DNA from: Treponema sp.
GTDB lineage: Bacteria; Spirochaetota; Spirochaetia; Treponematales; Breznakiellaceae
Direction of reading: 5' to 3'
NCBI GenBank assembly: GCA_031274035.1
Contig: JAISQR010000176.1
Location: 1 to 42,065, forward strand
DNA length: 42,065 nt
Positions 8,210-16,284 of the stretch are shown here, piece after piece (positions within the stretch are counted from its first letter, which is position 1; every line of letters starts with the position of its first letter). Made by a program: the position numbers and the translations under genes. The notes below the pieces were generated by a model. It worked only from the letters and a program-made list of their open reading frames with translations. It was not told the origin of the DNA and did not search any database.

Positions 8210-9052
8210 CTAGCCGCGGGCAAAGGGGTTAAGGCGCAGCCCGGCATCGTAGACATCCACCTGTTCTATCTTTTTTAGCCGCTTTACCGCAAGGTAGGTG
8301 AGCGGCGTCATCAAGACTTCCACGCCGCACTTAAAAAGGTAGTTTGTCAGGACCAAGCTTACAAAGAGTTCCCAAGCAAAAACCCCGGTAATGCTTGCAA
8401 CAAAAACGAAGATAAGACTATCGAGAAATTCCCCCAGCAGTGTGCTGCCTATGGTTCTGACCCAGAGCAGCTTCCCTTTCATCAGAACCTTCATCCGGGA
8501 AAGCGCCATAGAATTGGCAAATTCGCCGGTTAGGTACGCCAGAAGGCTTGCAAGCGCAATACCGCCTGTACTTATACCGCCAAGGATAGCGTCATAAGCC
8601 GCGCTGCCGGCATAGGCCTCCCACTCGGTTTCACCGGGAAGGACGCGGAGCAGGAAGAGGATGAGAGATGACAGAGCCAAAGCGCCAAAGCCTGTCCATA
8701 TTACCTTACGGGACGCGCGGAAGCCGTAGACTTCCGTAAGTATATCCCCAAAAATATAGGATAGGGGGAAGATGAGCGTGCCCCCGTCAAAGGCCAAGGG
8801 AACCTTTGGTATACCCCAAAAGCCGAAGAGGGAAATGCCAAGATCTACGATTTTAGCTGAAGACGCAACGTTACTTGTAATGAGTATGGCCACAAACAGA
8901 GCCATAACAAGATCGAGGCAGCGGAAGCCGGAGGGGAGGGGCGTAGCTGTGGATGAAAGGTTAAGAGTTACCGATGAAACGGAAAAAACATTCACAGCCT
9001 CCACTTTGGCTAAAGCAGGCTCCGCTTTGCGGGAGGGAGAAGACTTAGACAT
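8210..9052 (-). CDS. yhhQ: Queuosine precursor transporter, YhhQ/VUT family
   Basis: This is a 280-residue integral membrane protein. Family landmarks include FPLSYIFGDILTEVYGF near residue 95-110, GEFANSMALSRMKV, a GEFLDSLIF motif, and the end segment FKCGVEVLMTPLTYLAVKRLKK. Six or so hydrophobic helices run from about residue 45 to 260; the first 40 residues are polar and longer than usual for the family. YhhQ proteins import 7-deazaguanine precursors (preQ0/preQ1) or queuine for tRNA queuosine. The start is supported by AAGGAG seven bases upstream. It appears to be monocistronic, with its own promoter and a roughly 70-base leader. Confidence 0.9.
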   Translation of the reverse strand: MSKSSPSRKAEPALAKVEAVNVFSVSSVTLNLSSTATPLPSGFRCLDLVMALFVAILITSNVASSAKIVDLGISLFGFWGIPKVPLAFDGGTLIFPLSYIFGDILTEVYGFRASRKVIWTGFGALALSSLILFLLRVLPGETEWEAYAGSAAYDAILGGISTGGIALASLLAYLTGEFANSMALSRMKVLMKGKLLWVRTIGSTLLGEFLDSLIFVFVASITGVFAWELFVSLVLTNYLFKCGVEVLMTPLTYLAVKRLKKIEQVDVYDAGLRLNPFARG

Positions 9053-9160
9053 GAAAAACTCCTTGTTTTGTTTAGGCAGGTTAATCCAGGTTACTGCCGC
9101 GGCATCCGCCGCCGGAAAAATATTAAGAATTATACTACGGATGTAAGGTTGTTACGTCAA
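9053..9160 (-). promoter_or_regulatory. yhhQ promoter and structured leader
   Basis: On the minus strand, TTGACG (9160-9155) and TAGTAT (9137-9132) are 17 bases apart. The leader contains a 5-bp stem GGCAG/CTGCC (9098-9094 with 9079-9075) around a 14-base loop containing CCT. It is followed by the A-rich tail TAAACAAAACAAGGAG, which includes the Shine-Dalgarno. Loop CCT could pair with AGG of the Shine-Dalgarno to make an H-type pseudoknot, which is the topology of small preQ1 riboswitches. The preQ1-I consensus bases are not all present. Confidence 0.35.
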
Positions 9161-9436
9161 GGGGCCGCAGGAAAAAGGCAGCAGTCATGCAAAGCCCCAC
9201 AAACTCCGAAAGCATGCCCATTGATCGGGATTTTGAGTTTCAAACCTGGGAAAATTTTCTGCTTTTTGTTACCGCTCATGCCAGATGCGGCTAAAAGTAA
9301 AATTGCTGATACGTGAGATTGATATATTTCAAGAGTTTTTTTATAATTGTTAAATCTAAGGCAGCTTTCCCCAAAACTGACCGGTTTTCCGCGGCGACTT
9401 AAAGGCAAAACATTAAACGCCGTATAGAAGAAAAAC
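9161..9436. repeat. Gene-free region with fragments of two repeat families
   Basis: 9200-9234 carries the CAAACTCCGAAAGCATGCCC core of the MITE-like family. 9287-9308 carries GCGGCTAAAAGTAAAATTGCTG, the right end of the other repeat family. A CCCCAAAACT...GGTTTTCC hairpin lies at about 9368-9390. No gene or cobalamin riboswitch is visible in front of btuF. Confidence 0.6.
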
Positions 9437-9451
9437 TAAGGAGTAACTTTC

Positions 9452-10402
9452 GTGTCTGTCCATAAGTCCTGCCTTCTGCTTTTAAGCCTGCTCTGTTGGG
9501 CAGGGGTTTTACCGGCTATGCCGTTGAAGGACCGCGAGGTTAACAGCGGCCCTCCCCCTGCGGTCTATCTCGATTCCCTGGGCAGAGACTTTGTCCTGGA
9601 AAAGCCCGTTTCCCGTGTGGTAAGCCTGCTGCCGGCGGCTACCGAGATACTCTTTGCCATAGGAGCGGGGGATCTTGCCGTGGGTATTACCGAGTACTGC
9701 GATTATCCGCCTGAAGCCCAAAGCCTGCCGCGAGTAGGGGGCTTTTCCGGCGCCACGGTCAGCGTAGAACAGATCGCCATGCTGATGCCCGGCCTTGTCC
9801 TTATATCGGCGGATATGCACTACAGAATAGCGGATCTCCTGGATGAGCTTGGCATCCCCTTCTTCGCGGTGGAACCCCGGAACTTTGCCGATGTTTACTC
9901 TGTCATCTCGATCATCGGCGAATTGACCGGCAGAGAGGAAGGCGCCGGGCGGGTAATTGCCGGAATGAAGGAGAAGCTGAAAACGGCGGAAATACGGGCG
10001 GCGCTGTCCATCGAAAAGCAGAAAAAGAGCGGCGCGGACCCAGAGATTCCGTCCGTGTTTTGGGTTTTATCATCCGAACCCCTGATGAGTATAGGCGGAA
10101 ATACCATCTTGAACGAAGCTATCAAGCTGGCAGGGGGAAGGAATATATTTGAGGATATGAAAGAAGACTGGCCCCTGGTAAGTTTTGAAGAGGTGTTGAA
10201 AGCAAAACCCGACTGGATACTTTCCGCCGATGATATGGGTTCCGCCCTGGATACCATGCTTCTTTCGCGTCGGGAATTCTCGCGGCTTATCCCCGCGGTA
10301 GAGAAGGGCCGGACGGTCAACCTTGACGCGGATCTGGTCTACCGTTACGGCCCCCGGCTTGCCGACGGTGTTCTTGCAATTACGGCACTGCTTCACCCCT
10401 GA
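9452..10402 (+). CDS. btuF: BtuF/FepB-type periplasmic binding protein of a metal-chelate ABC importer
   Basis: The protein has 316 residues from a GTG start preceded by TAAGGAGT. It opens with a cleavable signal peptide (about 1-22; hydrophobic LLLLSLLCWAGVL). The mature protein has the cluster-A binding-protein pattern: RVVSLLPAATEILFAIGAGDLAVGITEYCDYP, then PRVGGFSGATVSVEQIAMLMPGLVL, and the C-lobe segment FEEVLKAKPDWIL. Such proteins deliver cobalamin, haem or ferric siderophores to a BtuCD-like permease. The next two genes supply the permease and ATPase with 1- and 4-base overlaps. The cysteine in the signal region is not in a convincing lipobox. The exact ligand is not determinable; cobalamin is favoured by the CDYPPEA segment. 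Confidence 0.85.
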   Translation: MSVHKSCLLLLSLLCWAGVLPAMPLKDREVNSGPPPAVYLDSLGRDFVLEKPVSRVVSLLPAATEILFAIGAGDLAVGITEYCDYPPEAQSLPRVGGFSGATVSVEQIAMLMPGLVLISADMHYRIADLLDELGIPFFAVEPRNFADVYSVISIIGELTGREEGAGRVIAGMKEKLKTAEIRAALSIEKQKKSGADPEIPSVFWVLSSEPLMSIGGNTILNEAIKLAGGRNIFEDMKEDWPLVSFEEVLKAKPDWILSADDMGSALDTMLLSRREFSRLIPAVEKGRTVNLDADLVYRYGPRLADGVLAITALLHP

Positions 10403-11484
10403 TGCCTAAACCCGCAGAACAAAGTCCGCAAGGTTCCGTATTGCGGCATAGCCGCTTCTATCCGCCGCTGCCGGTATTCCTCGTCCTGGGCCTGTCCCTC
10501 ATCCCCGCATGTACGGCGGCCGTCCTCCTTGGTTCCGGCAGCCTAAGCCTTGAGGATACGCTACAGGGCTTCCGCTTCTTTATTTCAGGCAGGGGCGACA
10601 GGACCGCGGCCGCGGTGATTTTCGGCATACGCCTTCCCCGGCTTATACTTGCCCTGGCCGCGGGCGCGGCCTTGGGAGTTTCCGGCGCCGGGTATCAGGG
10701 CATATTCCGTAACAGCCTTGCCGATCCTTACGTGATAGGCGCATCCTCCGGCGCCGCCCTTGGAGCGGGTCTTTCCCTATGTTTCGGCCTATCCCTTCCC
10801 TTTGTCCAGGCCGGCGTTGCTTCCGCGTCGGCTTTCTGGGCTTTTGCCGGCAGTATGGCGGCTGTGTTCCTGGCCTTCTCTATTTCACGATCCGCGGGGA
10901 ATCCTCCGCCGGTAACGGCCCTGCTCCTTGCGGGCACGGCGGTAAGCGCCTTTTTTTCCGCTATCCTCTCCTTTGTGCTGGTACTCTATGACAGGAACCT
11001 GTACCGCGTATACTACTGGCTTTTAGGGAGCCTTGCCGGAACTTCATGGTCCAGACTTTTTCCCCAGGTTCCGCTGATGCTTGCAGGCTGCATTGCGGTG
11101 ATGATGCTCAACCGCCCCCTCGATCTCCTTATACAGGGGGATGAAACCGCGGAGAATCTGGGGGTCAACGTAGGCCGGATTAGGCTTGCGGCGGCTCTCG
11201 GCTGTTCCCTGGCTGCCTCCGCGGCGGTTTCCGCCGCCGGTATTATCGGCTTTATCGGCCTTGTCTCTCCCCATGTATGCAGGCTGATGCTGGGGCCGGT
11301 GCACCGGCGTCTGATCCCCGCTTCCGCCCTGACAGGCGCTCTGCTTGTAGTTCTAGCCGATACCCTTGCCCGGTCCCTGGCATCTCCCCTGGAAATTCCT
11401 GTGGGGATCATCAGCTCACTGGGGGGCGCGCCTTTCTTTTTATTCATGCTTTCCCGTGCGGGCGGGCGGCTGGGGCGCTTATGA
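10402..11484 (+). CDS. btuC: BtuC/FecCD-family ABC permease
   Basis: This 360-residue polytopic permease has about ten hydrophobic helices. Conserved landmarks are FGIRLPRLILALAAGAALGVSGAGYQGIFRNSLADP (about 75-112), GASSGAALGAG and the C-terminal AAAVSAAGIIGFIGLVSPHVCRL, followed by RRLIPASALTGALLVVLADTLARSL. These belong to the FecCD/BtuC family. The ATG shares its A with the last base of the btuF stop (TGATG). It should form a homodimer with two copies of the ATPase encoded next. Confidence 0.93.
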   Translation: MPKPAEQSPQGSVLRHSRFYPPLPVFLVLGLSLIPACTAAVLLGSGSLSLEDTLQGFRFFISGRGDRTAAAVIFGIRLPRLILALAAGAALGVSGAGYQGIFRNSLADPYVIGASSGAALGAGLSLCFGLSLPFVQAGVASASAFWAFAGSMAAVFLAFSISRSAGNPPPVTALLLAGTAVSAFFSAILSFVLVLYDRNLYRVYYWLLGSLAGTSWSRLFPQVPLMLAGCIAVMMLNRPLDLLIQGDETAENLGVNVGRIRLAAALGCSLAASAAVSAAGIIGFIGLVSPHVCRLMLGPVHRRLIPASALTGALLVVLADTLARSLASPLEIPVGIISSLGGAPFFLFMLSRAGGRLGRL

Positions 11485-12236
11485 GCGGCAGGGCGCTGGA
11501 GCTTTCCGGTCTTTCGGCAGGATTCAGGAAGCAGGCTGTCGTACACGATATTAACCTGAGCGCGGAACAGGGAAGCCTGCTCGTCTTGGCCGGGCCTAAC
11601 GGCGCGGGGAAAAGCACGCTTCTGAGAGCTATGGCGGGTCTTATAAAGCCGCTTGGCGGCAGGGTCTTGATTGACGGCAGAGATATTGCCGGCCTTTCGA
11701 GACGGGAAAGAGCCCGGCATATAGCCTTTCTCCCTCAGTCTCCCCTTCCCCCCTGGCCCTTTACCGTTTGGGAACTGGTATCCCAAGGCCGCTATTCCCA
11801 GGGCGGCTTTTTTTCCCGGAATGAGGGGGATCAGGCGGCGGCGGAAAGGGCAATAGCCGAGGCGGGGCTTTCCGGCTTTGAAAACCGTCCCGTTACCGAA
11901 CTTTCGGGCGGCGAATACCAGCGGGTACTCATCGCCAGGGCCATGGCCCAGGAATCGTCCTGGATGCTGCTTGACGAACCGGTGAACAACCTCGATCTAA
12001 AACATCAGCTTATGGTGATGGAACTCTGCCGATCCCTTAGCAGGGCAGGCAAGGCTGTGGTTATCAGCCTGCACGAGTTAAGGCTTGCCGGACGCTATGC
12101 GGATAGTATAGTCCTTCTTGCAAACGGCCGTATCCGTGCTTCCGGTTCCTCCGGGGAGGTTCTTAGGGCGGATTTGCTAAGGGATGTTTTTGATTTGAAA
12201 GCGGAAGAAGAGTGGATTGCCGCAATGAACAGTTAA
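11481..12236 (+). CDS. btuD: BtuD/FecE-type ABC transporter ATPase
   Basis: The protein has 251 residues from the ATG at 11481, which overlaps the permease stop (ATGA); the frame remains open upstream, but that part is inside btuC. Walker A GPNGAGKST is at 38-46, the Q-loop at Q86, the signature LSGGEYQRV at 141-149, Walker B WMLLDEPVNN at 161-170, the D-loop LD at 171-172 and the H-loop histidine at H198. All catalytic motifs are intact. It powers the metal-chelate importer encoded just upstream. Confidence 0.93.
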   Translation: MSGRALELSGLSAGFRKQAVVHDINLSAEQGSLLVLAGPNGAGKSTLLRAMAGLIKPLGGRVLIDGRDIAGLSRRERARHIAFLPQSPLPPWPFTVWELVSQGRYSQGGFFSRNEGDQAAAERAIAEAGLSGFENRPVTELSGGEYQRVLIARAMAQESSWMLLDEPVNNLDLKHQLMVMELCRSLSRAGKAVVISLHELRLAGRYADSIVLLANGRIRASGSSGEVLRADLLRDVFDLKAEEEWIAAMNS

Positions 12237-12410
12237 GCACACTGATTAATCTAAACGATCCGGTAAAGAATTTTAACCTGCCCGCGTTTACCCGGCGTGG
12301 GCCGTGTTACCTTTGTTGTCTGAACACGCCGCGAACCTTAGGTTCGGCGTATGGTTAAATATGCTTCCGTCAAATGGCGTTTATACAGCATCCGGCACTT
12401 CCTCAAACCG

Positions 12411-12908
12411 CTAAAAATTTTCAAGTTCATCATCACCGTCCATCATTTCGGGGATTGTATACACAATGGTTCCCGATTTACGGACACGCATTTCAGCATA
12501 GCCTTTGGAGAGCATTGCATCGAGTTCTTTTTTAGCCTCGTCAATGCTAACATTCGCGGAGAGGGCTACTTCGGCAGGGGTTATCACACCCTTATTTTCC
12601 CGCGCCGCTTTGAGAATGCTCCTTTCTACGCTGTCCTTTGGTCCTGAATCCCGCGCCTCATGCGTAACATTTCTCCATTGCGGGGAGGGCTGCCTAGCCC
12701 GCAGTTCCGCCAGCTCATTTTTAAGGTTTGCGTCGCGCACTTGCCCCGCGAGGGTAAAGAAATCGTAGATTGAACCGACAACAAAAAGCCCGCCGGTCAA
12801 AGCCCAGAGGATACCGGAACGGTACTTCCCCAGGTAAAAACGGTGTAAACCCAGAGCCCCGAAACCGGAAAGAAACCAAAGCAGATATGCTAATCCTACA
12901 CTATACAT
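12411..12908 (-). CDS. TM2-domain membrane protein with C-terminal winged-helix-like region
   Basis: The protein has 165 residues. The N-terminal part (about 5-55) has two hydrophobic helices around GLHRFYLGKYRSGILW and YDFFTL, the TM2 domain pattern. The soluble C-terminal part (about 90-155) has a helix-rich segment, SVERSILKAARENKGVITPAEVALSANVSIDEAKKELDAM, that reads like a winged helix-turn-helix of the kind that often follows TM2 domains in bacteria. GAAGAGG precedes the ATG. It lies between convergent btuD and divergent tatD. Function is unknown. Confidence 0.75.
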   Translation of the reverse strand: MYSVGLAYLLWFLSGFGALGLHRFYLGKYRSGILWALTGGLFVVGSIYDFFTLAGQVRDANLKNELAELRARQPSPQWRNVTHEARDSGPKDSVERSILKAARENKGVITPAEVALSANVSIDEAKKELDAMLSKGYAEMRVRKSGTIVYTIPEMMDGDDELENF

Positions 12909-12970
12909 GACAACCTCTTCAACTTATAATTATTATACACGCAATACATAAATTTTTCCAAGGGGTTTTA

Positions 12971-13846
12971 ATGCGGCTTATTGATATCGGCGTTAATCTT
13001 ATGAGCCCTGCCTATAACATGGATCGTGAAGCGGCGGTACAGAGCGCGTTTAACGCGGGTGTGTCTCCGCTTGTTATTACCGGGGTTACCGCGGCGGAGA
13101 GCTCAAGGGCTCTGAGCTATGCGCGGAATTGGAATACCAGGAGTACAGCGCAGGACCCTGCCGGCGTGCTTCCGTCAGGAAGGCTCTATACTACCGCGGG
13201 GGTTCATCCCCATGACGCAAAAAGCTGCAACGGCGGAACCATCGCCGATCTTACCGCCCTCGCCGGAGACAGGCTGGTTCTTGCCATAGGGGAATGCGGC
13301 CTGGACTATAACCGGAATTTTTCTCCCCAGCCTGTTCAGCGGGAATGGTTTGAAAAGCAGATTGAGCTTGCCGCCGATCTTTCCCTGCCGCTCTTCCTCC
13401 ATGAACGGGATGCCTTTACAGATTTTTCCCTGATACTGGAACGGCACAGGGATAGTATCAAGGCTATGGTTGTACACTGCTTTACCGGCGGAGAACGGGA
13501 ACTGGAAAAATATCTGAGCCTCGGCGCCTATATCGGCCTTACCGGTTGGGTCTGCGATGAACGCCGGGGATCGCACCTCCTTCCGCTCCTCAAAATGATA
13601 CCAAGCGATAGGCTTTTGCTGGAGACGGATGCTCCTTTCCTTTTTCCCCGCAATCTAAGCAGGCAAGATACCCAGCCCCCGCCGGGTCCAGGCGGCAGCC
13701 GGTTCCGCGGCGGCAGGAACGAGCCGCGCTTCCTGCCCCATATAGCCTGTTTTATCGCGGCCCATCTGGGCAAAGATACTGAGGTTCTCTGCCGTGAAGC
13801 CTATGAAAATACCTGCCGCTTCTTCGGCAGAGACTTTGAAGAATGA
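12971..13846 (+). CDS. tatD: TatD family metal-dependent nuclease
   Basis: The 291 residues follow E. coli TatD closely. They start RLIDIGVNLMSPAY, then TTAGVHPHDAK, the metal-ligand segment LAIGECGLDYNRNF, LFLHERDAF, HCFTGGERELEKYL, TGWVCDERRG and LLLETDAPFLFPRNL. These histidine, glutamate and aspartate positions bind the two metals. A Pro/Gly/Arg-rich insertion at about 240-256 lengthens the loop before RRNEP-like NEPRFLPHI. Members are 3'-5' exonucleases and D-aminoacyl-tRNA or quality-control hydrolases. AAGGGG precedes the ATG. Confidence 0.93.
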   Translation: MRLIDIGVNLMSPAYNMDREAAVQSAFNAGVSPLVITGVTAAESSRALSYARNWNTRSTAQDPAGVLPSGRLYTTAGVHPHDAKSCNGGTIADLTALAGDRLVLAIGECGLDYNRNFSPQPVQREWFEKQIELAADLSLPLFLHERDAFTDFSLILERHRDSIKAMVVHCFTGGERELEKYLSLGAYIGLTGWVCDERRGSHLLPLLKMIPSDRLLLETDAPFLFPRNLSRQDTQPPPGPGGSRFRGGRNEPRFLPHIACFIAAHLGKDTEVLCREAYENTCRFFGRDFEE

Positions 13847-13941
13847 CCCTGCGTTTCAATAAGGCCGGGCTCATTCGGAGGGGGCGGGACTTGATGCGGG
13901 GCGCCGTGCGCCTTTTCCTGCTTTTTTAAAATTACGAATTA

Positions 13942-13957
13942 TGTTATAAGTATTTTT
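13942..13957 (+). promoter_or_regulatory. Extended -10 promoter of the DUF1015 gene
   Basis: TG-n-TATAAG (13942-13950) is an extended -10 element. It ends seven bases before the ATG at 13958, and no Shine-Dalgarno lies between. Transcription would start at or next to the A of the ATG, giving a leaderless mRNA. Confidence 0.5.
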
Positions 13958-15361
13958 ATGGAAGAAATCCACCAGAGGCTTGCTTCATTGGGGCTTGCCG
14001 TTCCCGAAATTCTGCTGCCTGTTCCGTCAATCGATCTCTCAAAATGGGCGGTAATTGCCTGCGATCAGTTTACTTGGGACCGCTCTTATTGGGAGGCTGC
14101 AAAGAATACGGTTGGGACCAGCCCTTCAACGCTGAATATCATTCTCCCTGAAGTGTATCTGAATAAACCTGATCGACAGGAGAGGGTAAGGCGTATACAC
14201 CGTACTATGGCAGACTATCTGGGGAATCCCCGTGCGGAAACAGGCGTCTTTTCACCGCCGCAGAAGGCATTTGTATACATTGAACGGAGCAGCCCCTTTC
14301 ACCGGATAAGGCGGGGTTTTCTTGCCGCTCTGGACCTGGAACAGTACGATTGGCGGCCGGAGGCCCGCCCCCTCATCCGGTCTACCGAGGGGACTGTGAG
14401 TGAACGGCTCCCGCCCCGTATGGATGTGCGCCGCGGCGCTCCCCTGGAAACGCCCCATATTATCGTGCTTATAGACGATGAGGCCGGCGCCCTGCTTCCC
14501 GGTATTGCGGAGCGGGCAAAGAAAGATAAGCCGGCCTATTCTGCGTCTCTCATGCAGGATGCCGGCGCTGTTTCCGGTTGGTTCCTCAAGGAAGACGCCG
14601 CCCAGCCTTTTCTCGCGGAAAGCCTTACGGCCCTTGCGGAAAGGGCTGTAAGGCTTTCCGGCGCTTCCGATCCGGCGCCTTTCCTCTATGCGGTAGGAGA
14701 TGGAAACCATTCGCTTGCGGCGGCAAAGGCGGTCTGGGACGAATTCAAGACGGCTCATCCCGGCGTCAAGGATCATCCCTGCCGCTGGGCTTTAGTAGAA
14801 ATAGAAAATATCTATGATGAGGGCATAAATTTCGAGCCCATACACCGCCTTATCCTGGGCGCCGAAGAGGACGAGCTTCTTTCTCTGCTCTCTGCCCTGC
14901 CCGGTTCTTCAAGCCGTCCCGTATCCGGCAGGGCGGAACTCTCCGCCCTTGTCCGTGATGAAGACGCCCCTGGAAACAGGCTCGGCCTTATTGCAGGCGC
15001 CCGGTGTACCCTCATTGAAACCAGAGCCGATGGCATCATCACTGACAGTTTACAGCCTTTGCTGGATGAGTGGCTTACATCGGATGGTCTACATTTCCAG
15101 GCACTGCCGGCAGCGGATCAAAGCCCTGCCGCCGGCATGGTTAACGCGCCCCGTGCCATCGACTATATTCATGGTGAAGAGGAACTTTTCCATCTGGCCG
15201 GTACTCAGGGCCGTCCATCTGTAGGGATACTCCTCCCTCCGATAAAAAAAAGCGGCCTCTTCCAAACCGTAGCCCAGCGGGGCCCCCTCCCGCGTAAAAG
15301 TTTTTCAATGGGAGAGGCGGTGGAAAAGCGGTTCTATCTGGAATGCAGGAGATTATTCTGA
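13958..15361 (+). CDS. DUF1015 family protein
   Basis: This 467-residue protein is recognised from LLPVPSIDLSKWAVIACDQFTWDRSYW at the start (about 20-46), FVYIERSSPFHRIRRGFLAALDLEQYDW, and the central motif FLYAVGDGNHSLAAAKAVWDEFK (about 245-267), typical of DUF1015 (PF06245). The family is cytosolic and uncharacterised; some members lie near phosphoglycerate/serine biosynthesis genes, but nothing here fixes the role. No signal peptide or membrane helix is seen. It appears leaderless. The gene stands alone between tatD and a repeat. Confidence 0.85.
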   Translation: MEEIHQRLASLGLAVPEILLPVPSIDLSKWAVIACDQFTWDRSYWEAAKNTVGTSPSTLNIILPEVYLNKPDRQERVRRIHRTMADYLGNPRAETGVFSPPQKAFVYIERSSPFHRIRRGFLAALDLEQYDWRPEARPLIRSTEGTVSERLPPRMDVRRGAPLETPHIIVLIDDEAGALLPGIAERAKKDKPAYSASLMQDAGAVSGWFLKEDAAQPFLAESLTALAERAVRLSGASDPAPFLYAVGDGNHSLAAAKAVWDEFKTAHPGVKDHPCRWALVEIENIYDEGINFEPIHRLILGAEEDELLSLLSALPGSSSRPVSGRAELSALVRDEDAPGNRLGLIAGARCTLIETRADGIITDSLQPLLDEWLTSDGLHFQALPAADQSPAAGMVNAPRAIDYIHGEEELFHLAGTQGRPSVGILLPPIKKSGLFQTVAQRGPLPRKSFSMGEAVEKRFYLECRRLF

Positions 15362-15387
15362 AATGACAAGGATGGCCGATAGTTCAA

Positions 15388-15613
15388 CAGCAATTTTACT
15401 TTTAAGAAATTTACCGCGAAAGACACGAAAAGGACGCGAAAAAGGAAAGTACGCTGCTTCCAAATACCGCGAAAATATCCAAATTTGAAGAAATTTAACC
15501 GCAAGGAGCACAAAGGTTTTTGTCAGAACGCTTCTTTCCTCCCTTCGTGTCCATAGTGGTTGTTTTTCTTTTCGTGCATTTCGTGTTTTTCGTGGCTAAA
15601 AGTAAAACCGCTG
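15388..15613. repeat. Interspersed repeat with terminal inverted repeats, full copy 1
   Basis: The ends CAGCAATTTTACTTTTA (left) and the complement of CAGCGGTTTTACTTTTA (right) form imperfect terminal inverted repeats. Inside are ACCGCGAAAGACACGAAAAGG, a GCTTCCAAATACCGCGAAAAT block and GAAGAAATTTAACCGC. The block also occurs in a longer copy at 30486-30831 and as fragments at 6630, 9287 and 27080. It is non-coding and about 226 bases long. It supplies the sequence upstream of the next gene. Confidence 0.75.
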
Positions 15614-15631
15614 GCCGATGCCCTGGTCCGC

Positions 15632-15667
15632 TTGATGAACTATACAGACGTATGGTATATTTATTGT
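15632..15667 (+). promoter_or_regulatory. Promoter of the PD-(D/E)XK-like gene
   Basis: TTGATG (15632-15637) and TATATT (15656-15661) are separated by 18 bases. The ATG at 15668 begins only six bases after the -10 and has no Shine-Dalgarno, so the mRNA is probably leaderless. The promoter begins 19 bases after the end of an interspersed repeat. Confidence 0.55.
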
Positions 15668-16258
15668 ATGAGCGATTTACCTGTCCGTGAGCCTCAGCGG
15701 GGGCTTACCTTTGAAGATGTTTGGGCGGCGATGATGGAAACCGACCGCAAGTTCCAGGAAACCGACCGCAAGTTCCAAGAAACCGACCGTATGATTAAGG
15801 AAATGGCTAAGGAGACCGACCGCAAAATCGGCAGCCTGGGGGGACGTTTTGGTGAATTAATCGAACATATTATGGCTCCCAATATCCGCGAAAAATTCAA
15901 TGCCCTGGGTTACGTGTTCGGAAGAACCTCTACCGATGTCAAATTTGCCAATACCGACGGCTCGACGCTTACCGAAGTCGATGTTCTGCTTGAAAATGGC
16001 GAGGTTGTCCTAGCAATGGAAGTAAAGGCAAAATTACATTTGGACGATGTCCGGGACCATATAGAGCGTATGGAAAAACTGCGGCTCTATGCCGACGCGC
16101 ACGGGGACCGGCGCAGGTTTGAAGGCGCGGTGGCCGGGGCTGTTATTCCCGAAGGGGTAAAACTCTTTGCCATCAAGAACGGTTTCTATGTACTTGAACA
16201 GACGGGGGATACGGTGAAGATCGATGTTCCCGATGATTTCGTCCCGCAGAGATGGTAG
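15668..16258 (+). CDS. Coiled-coil PD-(D/E)XK nuclease-like protein (DUF3782-like)
   Basis: The protein has 196 residues from the ATG at 15668; the frame is open further upstream but the promoter lies inside that part. Residues 24-55 are a charged coiled coil with an exact seven-residue repeat (ETDRKFQ twice, then ETDRMIK and ETDRKIG). The rest resembles the PD-(D/E)XK fold seen in DUF3782-type proteins: EVDVLLENGEVVLAMEVKAKL, with possible metal ligands D105, E118 and K120. No partner restriction or toxin gene is adjacent. Nuclease activity is inferred from motif only. Such genes are often present in many copies in treponemes and cyanobacteria. Confidence 0.65.
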   Translation: MSDLPVREPQRGLTFEDVWAAMMETDRKFQETDRKFQETDRMIKEMAKETDRKIGSLGGRFGELIEHIMAPNIREKFNALGYVFGRTSTDVKFANTDGSTLTEVDVLLENGEVVLAMEVKAKLHLDDVRDHIERMEKLRLYADAHGDRRRFEGAVAGAVIPEGVKLFAIKNGFYVLEQTGDTVKIDVPDDFVPQRW

Positions 16259-16284
16259 CCGTAGGCCCGCTTCCCTGTTTGTCT

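Noticed and set aside
9309-9451. Cobalamin riboswitch before btuFCD
   Set aside because: No B12-box GCCACTG or its usual surroundings is visible in the leader; ligand specificity therefore remains open.
11013-11786. Long minus-strand open frame (257 codons) opposite btuC/btuD
   Set aside because: It is antisense to two well-supported genes, rich in Arg/Pro/Ala from G+C-biased codon positions, and matches no family.
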